From Larkinella sp. C7 (GTDB lineage Bacteria > Bacteroidota > Bacteroidia > Cytophagales > Spirosomataceae), in the NCBI RefSeq assembly GCF_006149005.1, contig NZ_VBSL01000007.1, forward strand, positions 124,001 through 188,000: 64,000 nucleotides of DNA. Direction: 5' to 3'. The notes below the pieces were generated by a model, which had not been told where the DNA came from, made no database searches, and saw nothing but the letters and a program-made list of their open reading frames with translations. Made by a program: the position numbers and the translations under genes. Below are positions 1 to 7,972 of the stretch, in pieces. Position 1 is the stretch's first letter; each line of letters begins with the position of its first letter.

Positions 1-2
1 AC

Positions 3-548
3 ATTCGGAACGGACTCGTTATTCAATTTAACCACGACCTGTTTCAGATTACTGAATTCCAACATGTTAAGCCCGGCAAAGGCGGGGCTTTCGTCCGTAC
101 AAAACTGAAAAGTTTAACATCGGGTAAAGTTCTCGACAACACGTTCAACGCCGGTGTAACGATTTATCCGGTGCGGGTAGAACGCCGGAAGTTTCAGTTC
201 CTGTACAAAGACGAAGCTGGCTACAATTTCATGGACAATGAAACCTTCGATCAGATCAATCTGACGGATAAAATTGTAGAGGGCGCTGATTTGATGAAAG
301 AAGGGCAGGAAGTTGAAATTCTGATCAACGCCGAAACCGATACGCCGTTGACATGCGAATTACCGCCTTTTGTGGAATTGGAAGTGACCTATTCAGAACC
401 GGGAATCCGGGGCGATACGGCTAACAGCGCCAAAAAGAAAGTAGATGTATCGACCGGTGCTACCATCATGGTACCGCTGTTTATCGAACAGGGTGATAAA
501 ATCCGGGTCGATACCCGTACCCGCGATTACGTAGAACGAGTTAAATAA
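3..548 (+). CDS. efp: Elongation factor P, 5' end cut by window
   Basis: Translation factor that binds between the ribosomal P and E sites and relieves stalling at consecutive prolines. The frame is open from the window edge, so only the first few residues are missing. The N-terminal KOW-like domain carries HVKPGKGGAF, whose lysine after PG is the residue modified in many EF-P proteins. OB-type domains follow, including GATIMVPLFIEQGDKIRVDT and the end TRTRDYVERVK, as is typical of the family. It stops 91 bp before accB on the same strand; efp-accB-accC is a familiar Bacteroidota order. No modifying enzyme (EpmA/EpmB type) is visible in the window, so the modification state is unknown. Confidence 0.95.
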   Translation: MRNGLVIQFNHDLFQITEFQHVKPGKGGAFVRTKLKSLTSGKVLDNTFNAGVTIYPVRVERRKFQFLYKDEAGYNFMDNETFDQINLTDKIVEGADLMKEGQEVEILINAETDTPLTCELPPFVELEVTYSEPGIRGDTANSAKKKVDVSTGATIMVPLFIEQGDKIRVDTRTRDYVERVK

Positions 549-552
549 AAAG

Positions 553-630
553 AATGATGAATGATGAACGATGAACGATGAATGGTTTCCAGTCTTTTCA
601 TTCATCGCTCATCGTTCATCATTCATCATT
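553..630. repeat. Intergenic hairpin H1 (ATGA/GAAC words)
   Basis: Inverted repeat between efp and accB. The left arm 553-584 and right arm 599-630 are 32 nt each and complementary except at one position; the loop 585-598 is 14 nt. The 5' arm is a run of ATGA/GAAC/GAATG words, almost free of C and full of TGA triplets. It has no T-tract directly after the stem, so it is not a classical intrinsic terminator, and it lies inside a probable operon. The arm is 31/32 identical to that of the hairpin at 23799-23877, while the loop is unrelated. Confidence 0.9.
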
Positions 631-639
631 TAGAAAAAC

Positions 640-1110
640 ATGGACACGAAAGACATTCAGAACCTTATTGATTTCATCGCCCAGTCGGGACTGGATGAAG
701 TTAGTATTGAAACCAACGAACTGAAGCTGAACGTAAAACGCTACGGTCAGACACCGGTTTCTTCGGTACCGCCGGTTGCACAACCAGCTCCGCAACAACC
801 GGCCCCGGCCGCTCCATCGGCGGTTTCGACACCTGCGCCCACGCCGGCCCCCAAAGCAGAAACGAGCAACTACCTGACCATCAAATCGCCCATGATCGGC
901 ACCTTCTACCGGTCGGCGGGTCCTGAGGCTGCATCGTTTGTAGAAATAGGCGACGAGGTGAAACCGGGAAAAACGGTTTGTATCATCGAAGCCATGAAGC
1001 TCTTCAACGAAATCGAGTCCGAAGTGGCGGGCCGGATTGTCAAAGTCCTGGTCGAAAACGCTACGCCGGTCGAATATGATCAACCGTTGTTCCTAGTCGA
1101 ACCTATTTAA
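640..1110 (+). CDS. accB: Biotin carboxyl carrier protein of acetyl-CoA carboxylase
   Basis: Carries the biotin that shuttles carboxyl groups from biotin carboxylase to the carboxyltransferase in the first step of fatty acid synthesis. The 156 residues show a short N-terminal helix region, a Pro/Ala-rich linker at about residues 44-72, and a C-terminal biotinyl domain with [13 protein letters not shown], where Lys120 is the biotinylation site. The length is usual for the family. The ATG lies 9 bp after hairpin H1, and accC follows after a second hairpin. Partners are accC just downstream and accD at 6265-7107 on the other strand; no accA is in the window. Confidence 0.97.
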   Translation: MDTKDIQNLIDFIAQSGLDEVSIETNELKLNVKRYGQTPVSSVPPVAQPAPQQPAPAAPSAVSTPAPTPAPKAETSNYLTIKSPMIGTFYRSAGPEAASFVEIGDEVKPGKTVCIIEAMKLFNEIESEVAGRIVKVLVENATPVEYDQPLFLVEPI

Positions 1111-1113
1111 TGA

Positions 1114-1197
1114 GCGAATGAGTGAATGGGTGACTGAGTGAATAAAAACGGGGCTTGCTTAATTTTTATTCACTCAGTCACCCCTTCACCCATTCAC
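1114..1197. repeat. Intergenic hairpin H2 (GAGTGAAT words)
   Basis: Inverted repeat between accB and accC. The left arm 1114-1148 and right arm 1163-1197 are 35 nt with three mismatches; the loop 1149-1162 is 14 nt, the same length as in H1. The 5' arm consists of GAATGAGTGAATGGGTGA-type words, C-poor and rich in TGA. The word set differs from H1, so it is not a simple copy, yet the architecture and polarity are the same. Confidence 0.9.
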
Positions 1198-1211
1198 AAT
1201 TCTAAAAAATT

Positions 1212-2555
1212 GTGTTCAAGAAAATCCTAATCGCCAATCGGGGCGAAATTGCGTTGCGGATCATCCGGACGTGCCGCGAGATGGGCATCAAGACGGTAGC
1301 GGTTTATTCGACCGCCGACCGCGACAGCCTGCATGTGCGGTTTGCCGACGAGGCCGTTTGCATCGGTCCTCCGCCGAGCCGCCAATCCTATCTGAATATT
1401 CCCAGTATTATTTCTGCCGCTGAAGTGACCAGTGCCGATGCCATTCATCCGGGCTACGGTTTTCTGTCTGAAAATGCGGAATTTTCGCAGATCTGCGCCG
1501 ATTACGGTATCAAGTTCATTGGAGCAACGGCCGAGCAAATCAACGCAATGGGCGATAAGGCGACAGCCAAAGCCACGATGAGAGCCGCCGGTGTCCCGGT
1601 TATTCCAGGTTCGGAAGGGCTGCTGGAATCGGTGGAAGAAGGCAAACTGCTGGCGGCCGGAATCGGTTATCCGGTCATTGTGAAAGCAACGGCCGGGGGC
1701 GGTGGCCGCGGGATGCGGATCATCAAAAGCGAGCTGGAATTCGAAAAAGCCTGGCTCGACGCCAAGATGGAATCCGGTGCAGCCTTTGGCAACGACGGTC
1801 TGTATCTGGAGAAATTCGTGGAAGAACCACGTCACATTGAAATCCAGATTGTTGGAGATCAATACGGTAAAGTCTGCCACCTCTCGGAACGCGATTGTTC
1901 CATTCAGCGCCGACACCAGAAGCTGGTCGAAGAAACGCCTTCGCCGGTGGTCAGCTCCGAACTGCGGGAGCGGATGGGGGAAGCCGCCATCAAAGGCGCG
2001 TCGGCCATCGGGTATGAAGGTGCCGGAACCGTTGAGTTTCTGGTCGACAAACACGGTGATTTCTACTTTATGGAGATGAACACCCGGATTCAGGTGGAAC
2101 ACCCCATAACGGAAGAAGTGACTGATTTTGACCTGATTAAGGAGCAAATTAAAGTTGCTGCCGGAACGCCGATTTCCGGAAAAAATTATACTCCGAAAAT
2201 CTACGCGATGGAATGCCGCATCAACGCGGAAGATCCTGCCAACGGTTTTCGGCCTTCACCGGGCAAGATCACGAACCTGCACTTTCCGGGTGGACACGGG
2301 ATTCGGATCGATAGCCACGTTTACAGTGGCTACACCATTCCGCCGAACTACGACTCAATGATTGCCAAGCTGATCGTGTCAGGCCAATCGCGCGAGGAGG
2401 TCATTACCCGCATGAAGCGGGCGTTGCAGGAAGTGGTGATCGAAGGCATCAAAACCACCATTCCGTTCCACATCAAGCTGATGGACGACCCCAAGTTCCG
2501 GTCGGGTCAGTTTACGACTTCGTTTTTGGAAGGATTTGATTTTAGTACATTATAA
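1212..2555 (+). CDS. accC: Biotin carboxylase subunit of acetyl-CoA carboxylase
   Basis: ATP-dependent carboxylation of biotin on AccB. The 447-residue chain has the N-terminal domain starting [16 protein letters not shown], the GYGFLSEN loop, the ATP-grasp glycine loop [14 protein letters not shown] at about 158-171, and [11 protein letters not shown] at about 289-299, which holds the catalytic arginine. Length matches the family. The start is a GTG at 1212; no in-frame ATG gives a better N-terminus, since the protein must begin near [11 protein letters not shown]. It is the last gene of the efp-accB-accC unit and is followed by a clear intrinsic terminator. Confidence 0.97.
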   Translation: MFKKILIANRGEIALRIIRTCREMGIKTVAVYSTADRDSLHVRFADEAVCIGPPPSRQSYLNIPSIISAAEVTSADAIHPGYGFLSENAEFSQICADYGIKFIGATAEQINAMGDKATAKATMRAAGVPVIPGSEGLLESVEEGKLLAAGIGYPVIVKATAGGGGRGMRIIKSELEFEKAWLDAKMESGAAFGNDGLYLEKFVEEPRHIEIQIVGDQYGKVCHLSERDCSIQRRHQKLVEETPSPVVSSELRERMGEAAIKGASAIGYEGAGTVEFLVDKHGDFYFMEMNTRIQVEHPITEEVTDFDLIKEQIKVAAGTPISGKNYTPKIYAMECRINAEDPANGFRPSPGKITNLHFPGGHGIRIDSHVYSGYTIPPNYDSMIAKLIVSGQSREEVITRMKRALQEVVIEGIKTTIPFHIKLMDDPKFRSGQFTTSFLEGFDFSTL

Positions 2556-2586
2556 CGACCCTCGGACTCAGAACCGTAGGGATGTA

Positions 2587-2620
2587 AAGCCGGAAGTTGG
2601 AGACAACTTCCGGCTTTTTT
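2587..2620 (+). terminator. Intrinsic terminator after accC
   Basis: A 13-bp stem (2587-2599 with 2604-2616), GAGA tetraloop and a T-run directly after the stem, 32 bp past the accC stop codon. It contrasts with the T-tract-free hairpins H1 and H2 upstream in the same unit. Confidence 0.92.
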
Positions 2621-2794
2621 ATGACATTCCACAGGGGCCATTTTGACAAATAACGCCTGTCACCCCCCGGCCTCTCTTTGGAGAAGCGAACTTTGAACAG
2701 GATTTGTTTCACAACAGCGGTGAGCGGATTCGCGGGCGTTGTATGAAATGATTCGGAATCCGTATATTTAGGTTAAATGCAGCTACTTTATCCG

Positions 2795-3253
2795 ATGAGA
2801 AAAGCACTACTGATTGTATGCAGCCTGGTTTCGCTATCCGCCTGGGCACAGTCTGACGACGAAAAAGGCGTTAGAGCCGCCATCACCCAGCTATTCGACG
2901 GGATGCGGAAGGCCGACACAACGCTCTTCAAAGCGGTTTTTGCGCCCACAGCGTCGCTTCAAAGTATTGCGAAAAACAAAGAGGGAGCGGTCAGTGTACG
3001 GAGTGAATCGATTCCCAACTTTATTGCGTCGGTTGGCAAGCAGAAACCGGGGGCACTCGACGAGCGGCTTTCGGCCTATGACGTCAGGATCGACGCCGAA
3101 CTGGCCATCGCCTGGACGCCGTATGTTTTCTACTTCAACGGCCAGAAAAGCCACTGTGGCGTCAATGTTTTTACGCTGGTGAAGCTGAATGGCGGCTGGA
3201 AGATTCAGGCCATTATCGATACCCGGCGACGGGAAGGCTGTCCGGATTGGTAA
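2795..3253 (+). CDS. Secreted NTF2-like (SnoaL/lumazine-binding-like) protein
   Basis: About 152 residues. It begins MRKALLIVCSLVSLSAWAQ, a Sec signal peptide cleaved after AQ, so it is probably periplasmic. The mature part has the cone-fold pattern of small NTF2-like proteins: an N-terminal helix VRAAITQLFDGMRKADTTLF, a central ESIPNFIASVGK segment, then strands ending NVFTLVKLNGGWKIQAIID. Such proteins bind small ligands or are non-enzymatic; no catalytic residue set is evident. An in-frame ATG 18 bp upstream exists, but a near-consensus -7 element (TATATTTA, 2763-2770) would place the transcript start around it, so I prefer 2795. Confidence 0.7.
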   Translation: MRKALLIVCSLVSLSAWAQSDDEKGVRAAITQLFDGMRKADTTLFKAVFAPTASLQSIAKNKEGAVSVRSESIPNFIASVGKQKPGALDERLSAYDVRIDAELAIAWTPYVFYFNGQKSHCGVNVFTLVKLNGGWKIQAIIDTRRREGCPDW

Positions 3254-3257
3254 AGAG

Positions 3258-3354
3258 AATGATAAATAATAAATGAGTAATGCTAAATGTAAAAGTGGTT
3301 AGGCGCTTCTGAAACACTTTTGTATTTAATATTTATCATTTTACATTTAAAATT
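3258..3354. repeat. Intergenic hairpin H3 between convergent genes
   Basis: Inverted repeat with arms 3258-3297 and 3315-3354 and a 17-nt loop. About 29 of 40 positions pair, so it is the most decayed stem in the set; the inner part (AAAAGTG/CACTTTT) is intact. The 5' arm is A/T-rich with ATGATAAATAATAAATGAG words and few C. The right arm runs into the stop codon of the crotonase gene. The 5' arm is about 80% identical to that of the hairpin at 54424-54520. Confidence 0.8.
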
Positions 3355-4174
3355 ACTTTTCTTTCCCCCACTTCGGTAGCCGTTTCTCCAAAAAAGCCGC
3401 CATCCCTTCTTTGGCATCGGCGGTTTGCTGAAGCTGCTGAAATTGCTCGTGCAGAAATGCCTGTTGCTGATCTTGAGGAATATTTTTTAGCTGTTGATAA
3501 GCCCGTAAACCAAACTGCATTGCCGTTGGGGAATACTGTTTCAATTCGTTCACTACTTTTTGAACGGTTTCGTCCAGTTGGGCCATCGAAACGACTTCCG
3601 TTACCAGTCCGACCGACTGTGCTTCGGTTGCCGACAGCGTCCGGGCGCGGAGACACAGGTCAAGTGCCGTTCGGGCGGGCATGATGTCGAGCAAAACCGC
3701 CATGACCTGAAACGGAAACAGACCGCGTTTCACTTCCGGTAAGCTAAACGCAGCGGTATCGACGGCCACAACATGCGTGCAACCACCCACCAGCAGAAAA
3801 CCGCCCGCATACACCGCTCCCTGCACCCTGGCGATACACGGTTTATGCAGGCCCGCCAGCAACTCTCCCAGCCGCACCGGGCCGGAGGGGGGAGGAACGG
3901 TTTGCGCGTTTGGCTCGCTGGACGACAGGCTTTTCAGATCCATGCCAGCACAGAATACATCGCCCGTAGCCGCCAGCACCACCAGCCAAACGTTTTTTTC
4001 GTAGTGAGCATAAGCCAGTGCAAAGGCCAGCTCGTTCAGCAGCGTGGGGTTCAGCGCATTTTTCTTTTCAGGGCGGTTGAGCGTCAGGGTCAGCACATGA
4101 TCGTCCAGACACGTCAGCAAATGCTGAAATGAATGGGCTGAAAAACCGGCGGTTTGCTCGGGCGTGTAAAGCAT
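3353..4174 (-). CDS. Enoyl-CoA hydratase/isomerase (crotonase) family protein
   Basis: 273 residues with the crotonase fold: LTLNRPEKKNALNP, the oxyanion-hole segment DVFCAGMDLKSL, the second glycine segment GAVYAGGFLLVGG, and FSLPEVKRGLFP. Aligned by eye to classical hydratases, the second catalytic glutamate (in LPEVKRG) is present but the first, normally after the GGGC segment, is replaced by a hydrophobic residue. Enzymes with only the second glutamate are often isomerases, so I would not call it a hydratase. It ends with KRLPKWGKEK, usual for the family. It is not adjacent to the beta-oxidation genes at 41-50 kb. Confidence 0.85.
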   Translation of the reverse strand: MLYTPEQTAGFSAHSFQHLLTCLDDHVLTLTLNRPEKKNALNPTLLNELAFALAYAHYEKNVWLVVLAATGDVFCAGMDLKSLSSSEPNAQTVPPPSGPVRLGELLAGLHKPCIARVQGAVYAGGFLLVGGCTHVVAVDTAAFSLPEVKRGLFPFQVMAVLLDIMPARTALDLCLRARTLSATEAQSVGLVTEVVSMAQLDETVQKVVNELKQYSPTAMQFGLRAYQQLKNIPQDQQQAFLHEQFQQLQQTADAKEGMAAFLEKRLPKWGKEK

Positions 4175-4337
4175 TGTGTACCAATCGTAAAAGATTGTGA
4201 ATAGTTGCCGGTTGTAATACTACAAAATTGCCTTCGCCATTTCAAAATAAATGACCAACTGCTGGTATCATCCGAGCCTTCCTTTCTTCTTTCCCCACTC
4301 ATACACGGTCGGAATTTTAAGGAACTGACCGACAAGC

Positions 4338-4556
4338 CTATACACTCGGTGCATGCTCGGGAATGGCAATTCGTAGCTCCCGGAATACCTGATCCCGAAC
4401 ATCGACATCGGCCAGCAGCACGGCAACCGGCCAGGATACGTTGAGTTTCTGGCAAAATAGTAAAGCTTCGTTGCCTTTCATGGCAGAATTGGCTACCACG
4501 GTGTAGGTATGGCCAGGAATCATAGCGGCCAGGTGTTTGCCGGAGATGATAAGCAT
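4338..4556 (-). CDS. Small hypothetical protein
   Basis: A 72-residue reading frame beginning MLIISGKHLAAMIPG. I do not recognise a family. The composition is globular, with a plausible helix at DVRDQVFRELRIAI, and codon use resembles its neighbours. An exact -7 element TACATTTG (4564-4571, minus strand) lies so close that the transcript would be nearly leaderless. A longer start at 4598 would lie in the loop of the hairpin at 4586-4610. Being small and unsupported by a family, it may not be real. Confidence 0.45.
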   Translation of the reverse strand: MLIISGKHLAAMIPGHTYTVVANSAMKGNEALLFCQKLNVSWPVAVLLADVDVRDQVFRELRIAIPEHAPSV

Positions 4557-4563
4557 AGGAAAA

Positions 4564-4571
4564 CAAATGTA
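4564..4571 (-). promoter_or_regulatory. Bacteroidota -7 element TACATTTG
   Basis: Exact match to TAnnTTTG on the minus strand, 8 bp upstream of the ATG at 4556. It implies an almost leaderless transcript for the small gene. Confidence 0.45.
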
Positions 4572-4585
4572 TGGCAGAACAAAAT

Positions 4586-4610
4586 ACCCCGGCTCCATCG
4601 AAACCGGGGT
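4586..4610 (-). terminator. GC-rich hairpin, possible terminator or attenuator
   Basis: Seven-bp ACCCCGG/CCGGGGT stem with an 11-nt loop; on the minus strand it is followed by a TATTTTGTT stretch. It would sit in the leader of any transcript starting at the minus-strand -7 element 4644-4651, upstream of the small gene. Confidence 0.5.
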
Positions 4611-4643
4611 GATTCAACTTTCTGTTAACTTAGATTGTGTTCT

Positions 4644-4651
4644 CAAAGGTA
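4644..4651 (-). promoter_or_regulatory. -7 element TACCTTTG, leftward
   Basis: Exact TAnnTTTG match on the minus strand. Together with the rightward element at 4673-4680 it forms a divergent pair 21 bp apart in a 303-bp gene-free stretch. Confidence 0.45.
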
Positions 4652-4672
4652 ACATTATTTTTACTGGCATCA

Positions 4673-4680
4673 TACCTTTG
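4673..4680 (+). promoter_or_regulatory. -7 element TACCTTTG, rightward
   Basis: Exact TAnnTTTG match. It is the same octamer as the leftward element at 4644-4651. A second rightward match follows at 4695-4702. Confidence 0.5.
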
Positions 4681-4694
4681 TATTAGTTTTATAA

Positions 4695-4702
4695 TATATT
4701 TG
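4695..4702 (+). promoter_or_regulatory. -7 element TATATTTG upstream of YegP-like gene
   Basis: Exact TAnnTTTG match in an AT-rich stretch. It would give a 5' leader of roughly 150 nt for the gene at 4860. That leader contains a small hairpin (CTGTATTG 4732-4739 with CAATACAG 4746-4753, 6-nt loop); I recognise no riboswitch. Confidence 0.55.
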
Positions 4703-4859
4703 TGTTATAATAGTTGGTGGTAAGGCTTAATCTGTATTGTTGTTGCAATACAGGCGTCTTTCTAAGAAGTGGGTCGGTGACTTGATCGGCTAACCATGTT
4801 TATCCGGCGGGAAACAACTTCTAAAAACCTGGGGATTCACTCTGTAAACGGTGTAAATC

Positions 4860-5210
4860 ATGTATTTCTTCATTGAAAATCTTCCTCATCTCAACAATCG
4901 CTACCAGTTCCATTTGATGAAAAATAGCCGGGAATCCATCCTGAGCAGCGAATTGTTCGATACGAAAGTCGATTGCCAACTAGCCGTGAGTGCCGCCCGG
5001 CGGGCCGGAAGTGAAATAGCCAATTATCCTTTGTGGGAGTTGGTGGGTAACATCCGTTTCAACCTGTTTTATGGCAACGATAACCTTTTAATTGGTACAA
5101 TCAGGTATAAGTCAATTGAGGAGCGCAACCAAGCGTTACAGGAAGTCGTAGACACGATTGCCCAAGTCCAGATTCGTGATCAGGCTCCAGCGATGTCACT
5201 GGCAGCGTGA
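4860..5210 (+). CDS. YegP/DUF1508-like protein
   Basis: 116 residues. I see the two-repeat pattern of the YegP (UPF0339/DUF1508) family: RYQFHLMKNSRESILSSELF followed by a helix at about 35-50, then a second strand set RFNLFYGNDNLLIGTIRYKS followed by a helix from about residue 85. The molecular role of the family is not settled. It has no signal peptide and is likely cytoplasmic. It stands alone, with its own promoter candidates and an unusually long leader. Confidence 0.65.
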   Translation: MYFFIENLPHLNNRYQFHLMKNSRESILSSELFDTKVDCQLAVSAARRAGSEIANYPLWELVGNIRFNLFYGNDNLLIGTIRYKSIEERNQALQEVVDTIAQVQIRDQAPAMSLAA

Positions 5211-5283
5211 ATTTGAATCCACCGACCGGGTCTGAATCCTGGTATGGAGCAAAAGGAATTGTAGCGGAGCGATCCTGTGGAGG

Positions 5284-6261
5284 TTAGAACAATTGCTTCC
5301 AGGTTCCCTTGATGCGGTTGTATTTTAAGGTGCTGGGGAGGGCTTTCCACCAATACCGGTTCATTTCAACGGCAAAGGAAGGCTGCATGTAGCAATTGAT
5401 GGCGCAGCCTTCGCAACCCGGCAGCCGACCTTCCAGTGCAATCAGTTTCTGCACTTCATCAGAGCGATAGAGATCATACAGCTTGCCGTCGATGGGCAGG
5501 TCTTTCAGGCCGAGGTGGTAGCAGGGAAGTACCAATTTGTTTTCGGGGGAAATCACCAGGGTGGTGCTGCCGGCCAGACAAATCGGATCGTCGACATGGT
5601 TGCCGCCATCGCGCCGGAGTTGAATGAAGGCGTCGTTGAGATACACGTTTTTCTGTTTGCCCCACCACGTCATTTCCTGCAAGGTCTTCTCCGAAAAACC
5701 GCCCCCGGTTTCAACGTCGTTGTATTCAAAAACCGGATTCAAAATCAGAACCAGGTCATTGGGTAGGCAAATTTCTTCGTGCAGTTGTTTGATCTGGTGA
5801 ACGTTGTGTTCAAAAACCGTGAACAGAATATCCGGCCGTTCGCCTAGTTGTTTCGCGATGGCGATGGAGTCCATCACTTTATCGAAACACTTCACGCCCC
5901 GCGATTTGTCGTGTTCTTCCGCAATCGGCGAATCCAGCGAAAAATGCAGCATATCGACCAGACCGTGCAGCCGTTCGGCGTATTTGGGGTAGAGCAGCCC
6001 ATTGGTCGTAATGGTGGTAATGAGCCCGATGTTTTTGGCTTCGCGGAGCAGGTCGTCCAGTTGGCGGTGCAACAGGGGTTCACCCCCCGTAAAATCGATA
6101 ACCCGGACGCCCAGCCGCTTCAAATCCCGCAGGTTGTCGCGCACGTTCTCCAGCGTCACGTAGGGCGAGGGACGCTCCCAAATGTCGCAGAAACTACAGG
6201 TCGCATTGCAGCGATAGGTGATGTAGTAATTGCAGAGAACGGGATGGGAGACCAGGCGCAT
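5284..6261 (-). CDS. Radical SAM protein with C-terminal cysteine (SPASM-like) region
   Basis: 325 residues. The N-terminal radical SAM core has CNATCSFC (Cys18, Cys22, Cys25) for the [4Fe-4S]-SAM cluster and the FTGGEPLL motif. The C-terminal part has DPICLAG, VLPCYH and GCEGCAINCYM, a cysteine-rich region of the kind that binds auxiliary clusters in SPASM/Twitch proteins. The substrate cannot be told from sequence. It starts 3 bp after accD ends, so the two are probably co-transcribed. No precursor peptide gene is next to it, which argues against a RiPP role. Confidence 0.85.
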   Translation of the reverse strand: MRLVSHPVLCNYYITYRCNATCSFCDIWERPSPYVTLENVRDNLRDLKRLGVRVIDFTGGEPLLHRQLDDLLREAKNIGLITTITTNGLLYPKYAERLHGLVDMLHFSLDSPIAEEHDKSRGVKCFDKVMDSIAIAKQLGERPDILFTVFEHNVHQIKQLHEEICLPNDLVLILNPVFEYNDVETGGGFSEKTLQEMTWWGKQKNVYLNDAFIQLRRDGGNHVDDPICLAGSTTLVISPENKLVLPCYHLGLKDLPIDGKLYDLYRSDEVQKLIALEGRLPGCEGCAINCYMQPSFAVEMNRYWWKALPSTLKYNRIKGTWKQLF

Positions 6262-6264
6262 AAG

Positions 6265-7107
6265 TTACTGCAACATTTTAAACAACCCCGTCAGCTTGTC
6301 TTTCAGATCTTTCCGATCGACAATGAAATCCAGAAAACCGTGATCCAGTACGAACTCGGCACTCTGGAACCCTTCGGGCAGGTTTTTACCGATGGTTTCG
6401 CGAATGACGCGTGGCCCGGCAAAGCCGATCAAAGCCCCCGGCTCGGCAATGTTGAAATCGCCCAGCATCGCAAAGGACGCCGTCACACCGCCGGTGGTTG
6501 GGTCGGTCAGCAGGGAAACATACGGTATTTTCTCGTTCGATAATAGCGCCAGTTTCGCCGAGGTTTTGGCCATTTGCATCAGCGAATAACCGGCTTCCAT
6601 CATCCGCGCTCCGCCTGATTTCGAAATCATGACGAACGGCGTCCGGGTTTTGATCGAATGGTCGATGGCCCGGGCAATTTTTTCGCCCACCACCGATCCC
6701 ATCGAACCGCCGATGAAATTAAAGTCCATACAGGCCACCGTAACCTCCAGTTCGTTCATCTGCCCGTAGGCCGACCGAACGGCATCTTTGAGCTGCGTTT
6801 TGTTGATGGTCGCTTTCACGCGTTCCGGATACGGCTTCGTGTCGACAAACTTCAGCGGATCACCCGAGGTCATGTTCGCATCCAGTTCCGTAAATACACC
6901 GTCGTCGAACAGGATGGAAAAATAGGCATCCGAACCGATTTTTTCGTGGTAGTTGCAGTGTACGCAGGTATAGGCGTTGATCTTGTGTTCCCGCGAATGC
7001 ATAATTTTCTTGCAATTCGGGCATTGGTACCACAAGCCGTCCGGCGCTTCGCGCTTCTCTTCGGTTGGCGTGTTGATACCTTTTTCTTTACGGATAAACC
7101 ACGACAT
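6265..7107 (-). CDS. accD: Acetyl-CoA carboxylase carboxyltransferase beta subunit
   Basis: Transfers the carboxyl group from biotin to acetyl-CoA, with AccA as partner. The 280-residue protein has the N-terminal zinc ribbon CPNCKK...CVHC (Cys29, Cys32, Cys48, Cys51), then the crotonase-like carboxyltransferase domain with [29 protein letters not shown] and [16 protein letters not shown]. Length and motif order are as expected. Encoded apart from accB/accC and on the opposite strand; it is followed after 3 bp by the radical SAM gene. Confidence 0.96.
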   Translation of the reverse strand: MSWFIRKEKGINTPTEEKREAPDGLWYQCPNCKKIMHSREHKINAYTCVHCNYHEKIGSDAYFSILFDDGVFTELDANMTSGDPLKFVDTKPYPERVKATINKTQLKDAVRSAYGQMNELEVTVACMDFNFIGGSMGSVVGEKIARAIDHSIKTRTPFVMISKSGGARMMEAGYSLMQMAKTSAKLALLSNEKIPYVSLLTDPTTGGVTASFAMLGDFNIAEPGALIGFAGPRVIRETIGKNLPEGFQSAEFVLDHGFLDFIVDRKDLKDKLTGLFKMLQ

Positions 7108-7195
7108 AGGGGGTCAGTCTCCAGTTAACAGTTCGCAATCAATAACTTTGCTTTTCAGGCAGGGGGCAAAGATAGTAAGAAAACGGCAGGGCTGC

Positions 7196-7894
7196 TCATA
7201 GATCAAGGTAGTACTTTCGCCGGACGGGGTCAAACCGTTCGATGGCATACCGTAAAGCCGTCCGCGGAAACCGCCCCGCATGGTCGTGCAGGAACTCTTC
7301 GAGCGCATCCGGATTTTTCTTTCCTACTTCCCGCAGCATCCAGCCAACGGCTTTGTGAATGAGATCGTGCCGGTGACTAAGCAACAGTTCGGCAATCTGA
7401 AAAGTGTCCTGAAACTGGTTTTTACGAATAAAAGCCAGCGTAGACACCATCGCAATTCGCTGCGACCACAGGTGGTTTTCCTGCGCCAGTTCGTATAAAA
7501 CGCTGCGGTCTTTGTTCAGCAGGTAGTTGCCAACGATTCCGGGACAGCTCGTGTCCACCAGGTCCCAGTTGTTGACAAAGTTTTTATTCCGGAGGTAGTA
7601 ATCGAAAATCAGTCGCCGGTTTTCTTCGCCGGGCCGTTTGACCTGGTTGGTCCAGATGATGAGGCCCGTCAGACGGCATTCGTGAAACGGGTCCCGCACG
7701 AGCTTTTCCGTCTCCTCTGGCGGCAGCAGCCGGTAGGTTTGGGCAATGATGCGCTGTTGTGGAACCGACAAGCCCAGAAATTCATCGCCTTCGCCGTACT
7801 GGCCCGGCCCGGTTTTAAAAAATCGTTTGAAAAAGACGGCTTTTTCGGGAACCGCCAGCGCCAATAGCTCAGCCTTAACGTTCTGGTGAGTCAT
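7196..7894 (-). CDS. AlkD-like DNA alkylation repair protein
   Basis: About 232 residues of helical HEAT-like repeats. The family excises N3/N7-alkylated bases without base flipping. The diagnostic segment NFVNNWDLVDTSCPGIVG (conserved Trp and Asp) is present, as are WSQRIAMVSTLAFIR and HKAVGWMLREVGKKN. The frame is open further upstream, but that extension is low-complexity and runs into the divergent reductase gene, so I start at the ATG at 7894 (MTHQNVKAELLAL). It lies 88 bp upstream of accD and may share its transcript. Confidence 0.85.
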   Translation of the reverse strand: MTHQNVKAELLALAVPEKAVFFKRFFKTGPGQYGEGDEFLGLSVPQQRIIAQTYRLLPPEETEKLVRDPFHECRLTGLIIWTNQVKRPGEENRRLIFDYYLRNKNFVNNWDLVDTSCPGIVGNYLLNKDRSVLYELAQENHLWSQRIAMVSTLAFIRKNQFQDTFQIAELLLSHRHDLIHKAVGWMLREVGKKNPDALEEFLHDHAGRFPRTALRYAIERFDPVRRKYYLDL

Positions 7895-7972
7895 TTTTGT
7901 ACTTGAACTAAAACCCGAACGGGTTGTTATTGCTCCAACTGAGTGTCTATTCAGCAGAACGAAAACAAGGAT

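Noticed and set aside
553-630. Reading hairpin H1 as an intrinsic terminator
   Set aside because: No T-tract follows the stem, it lies within a probable operon, and the true terminators nearby have short GC-rich stems with T-runs.
1227-2147. 306-codon open frame on the minus strand
   Set aside because: Antisense to accC; composition and lack of motifs mark it as a shadow.
4700-4859. Riboswitch in the leader of the YegP-like gene
   Set aside because: Only one 8-bp hairpin is clear and no known aptamer pattern (TPP, cobalamin, SAM, FMN) can be recognised.
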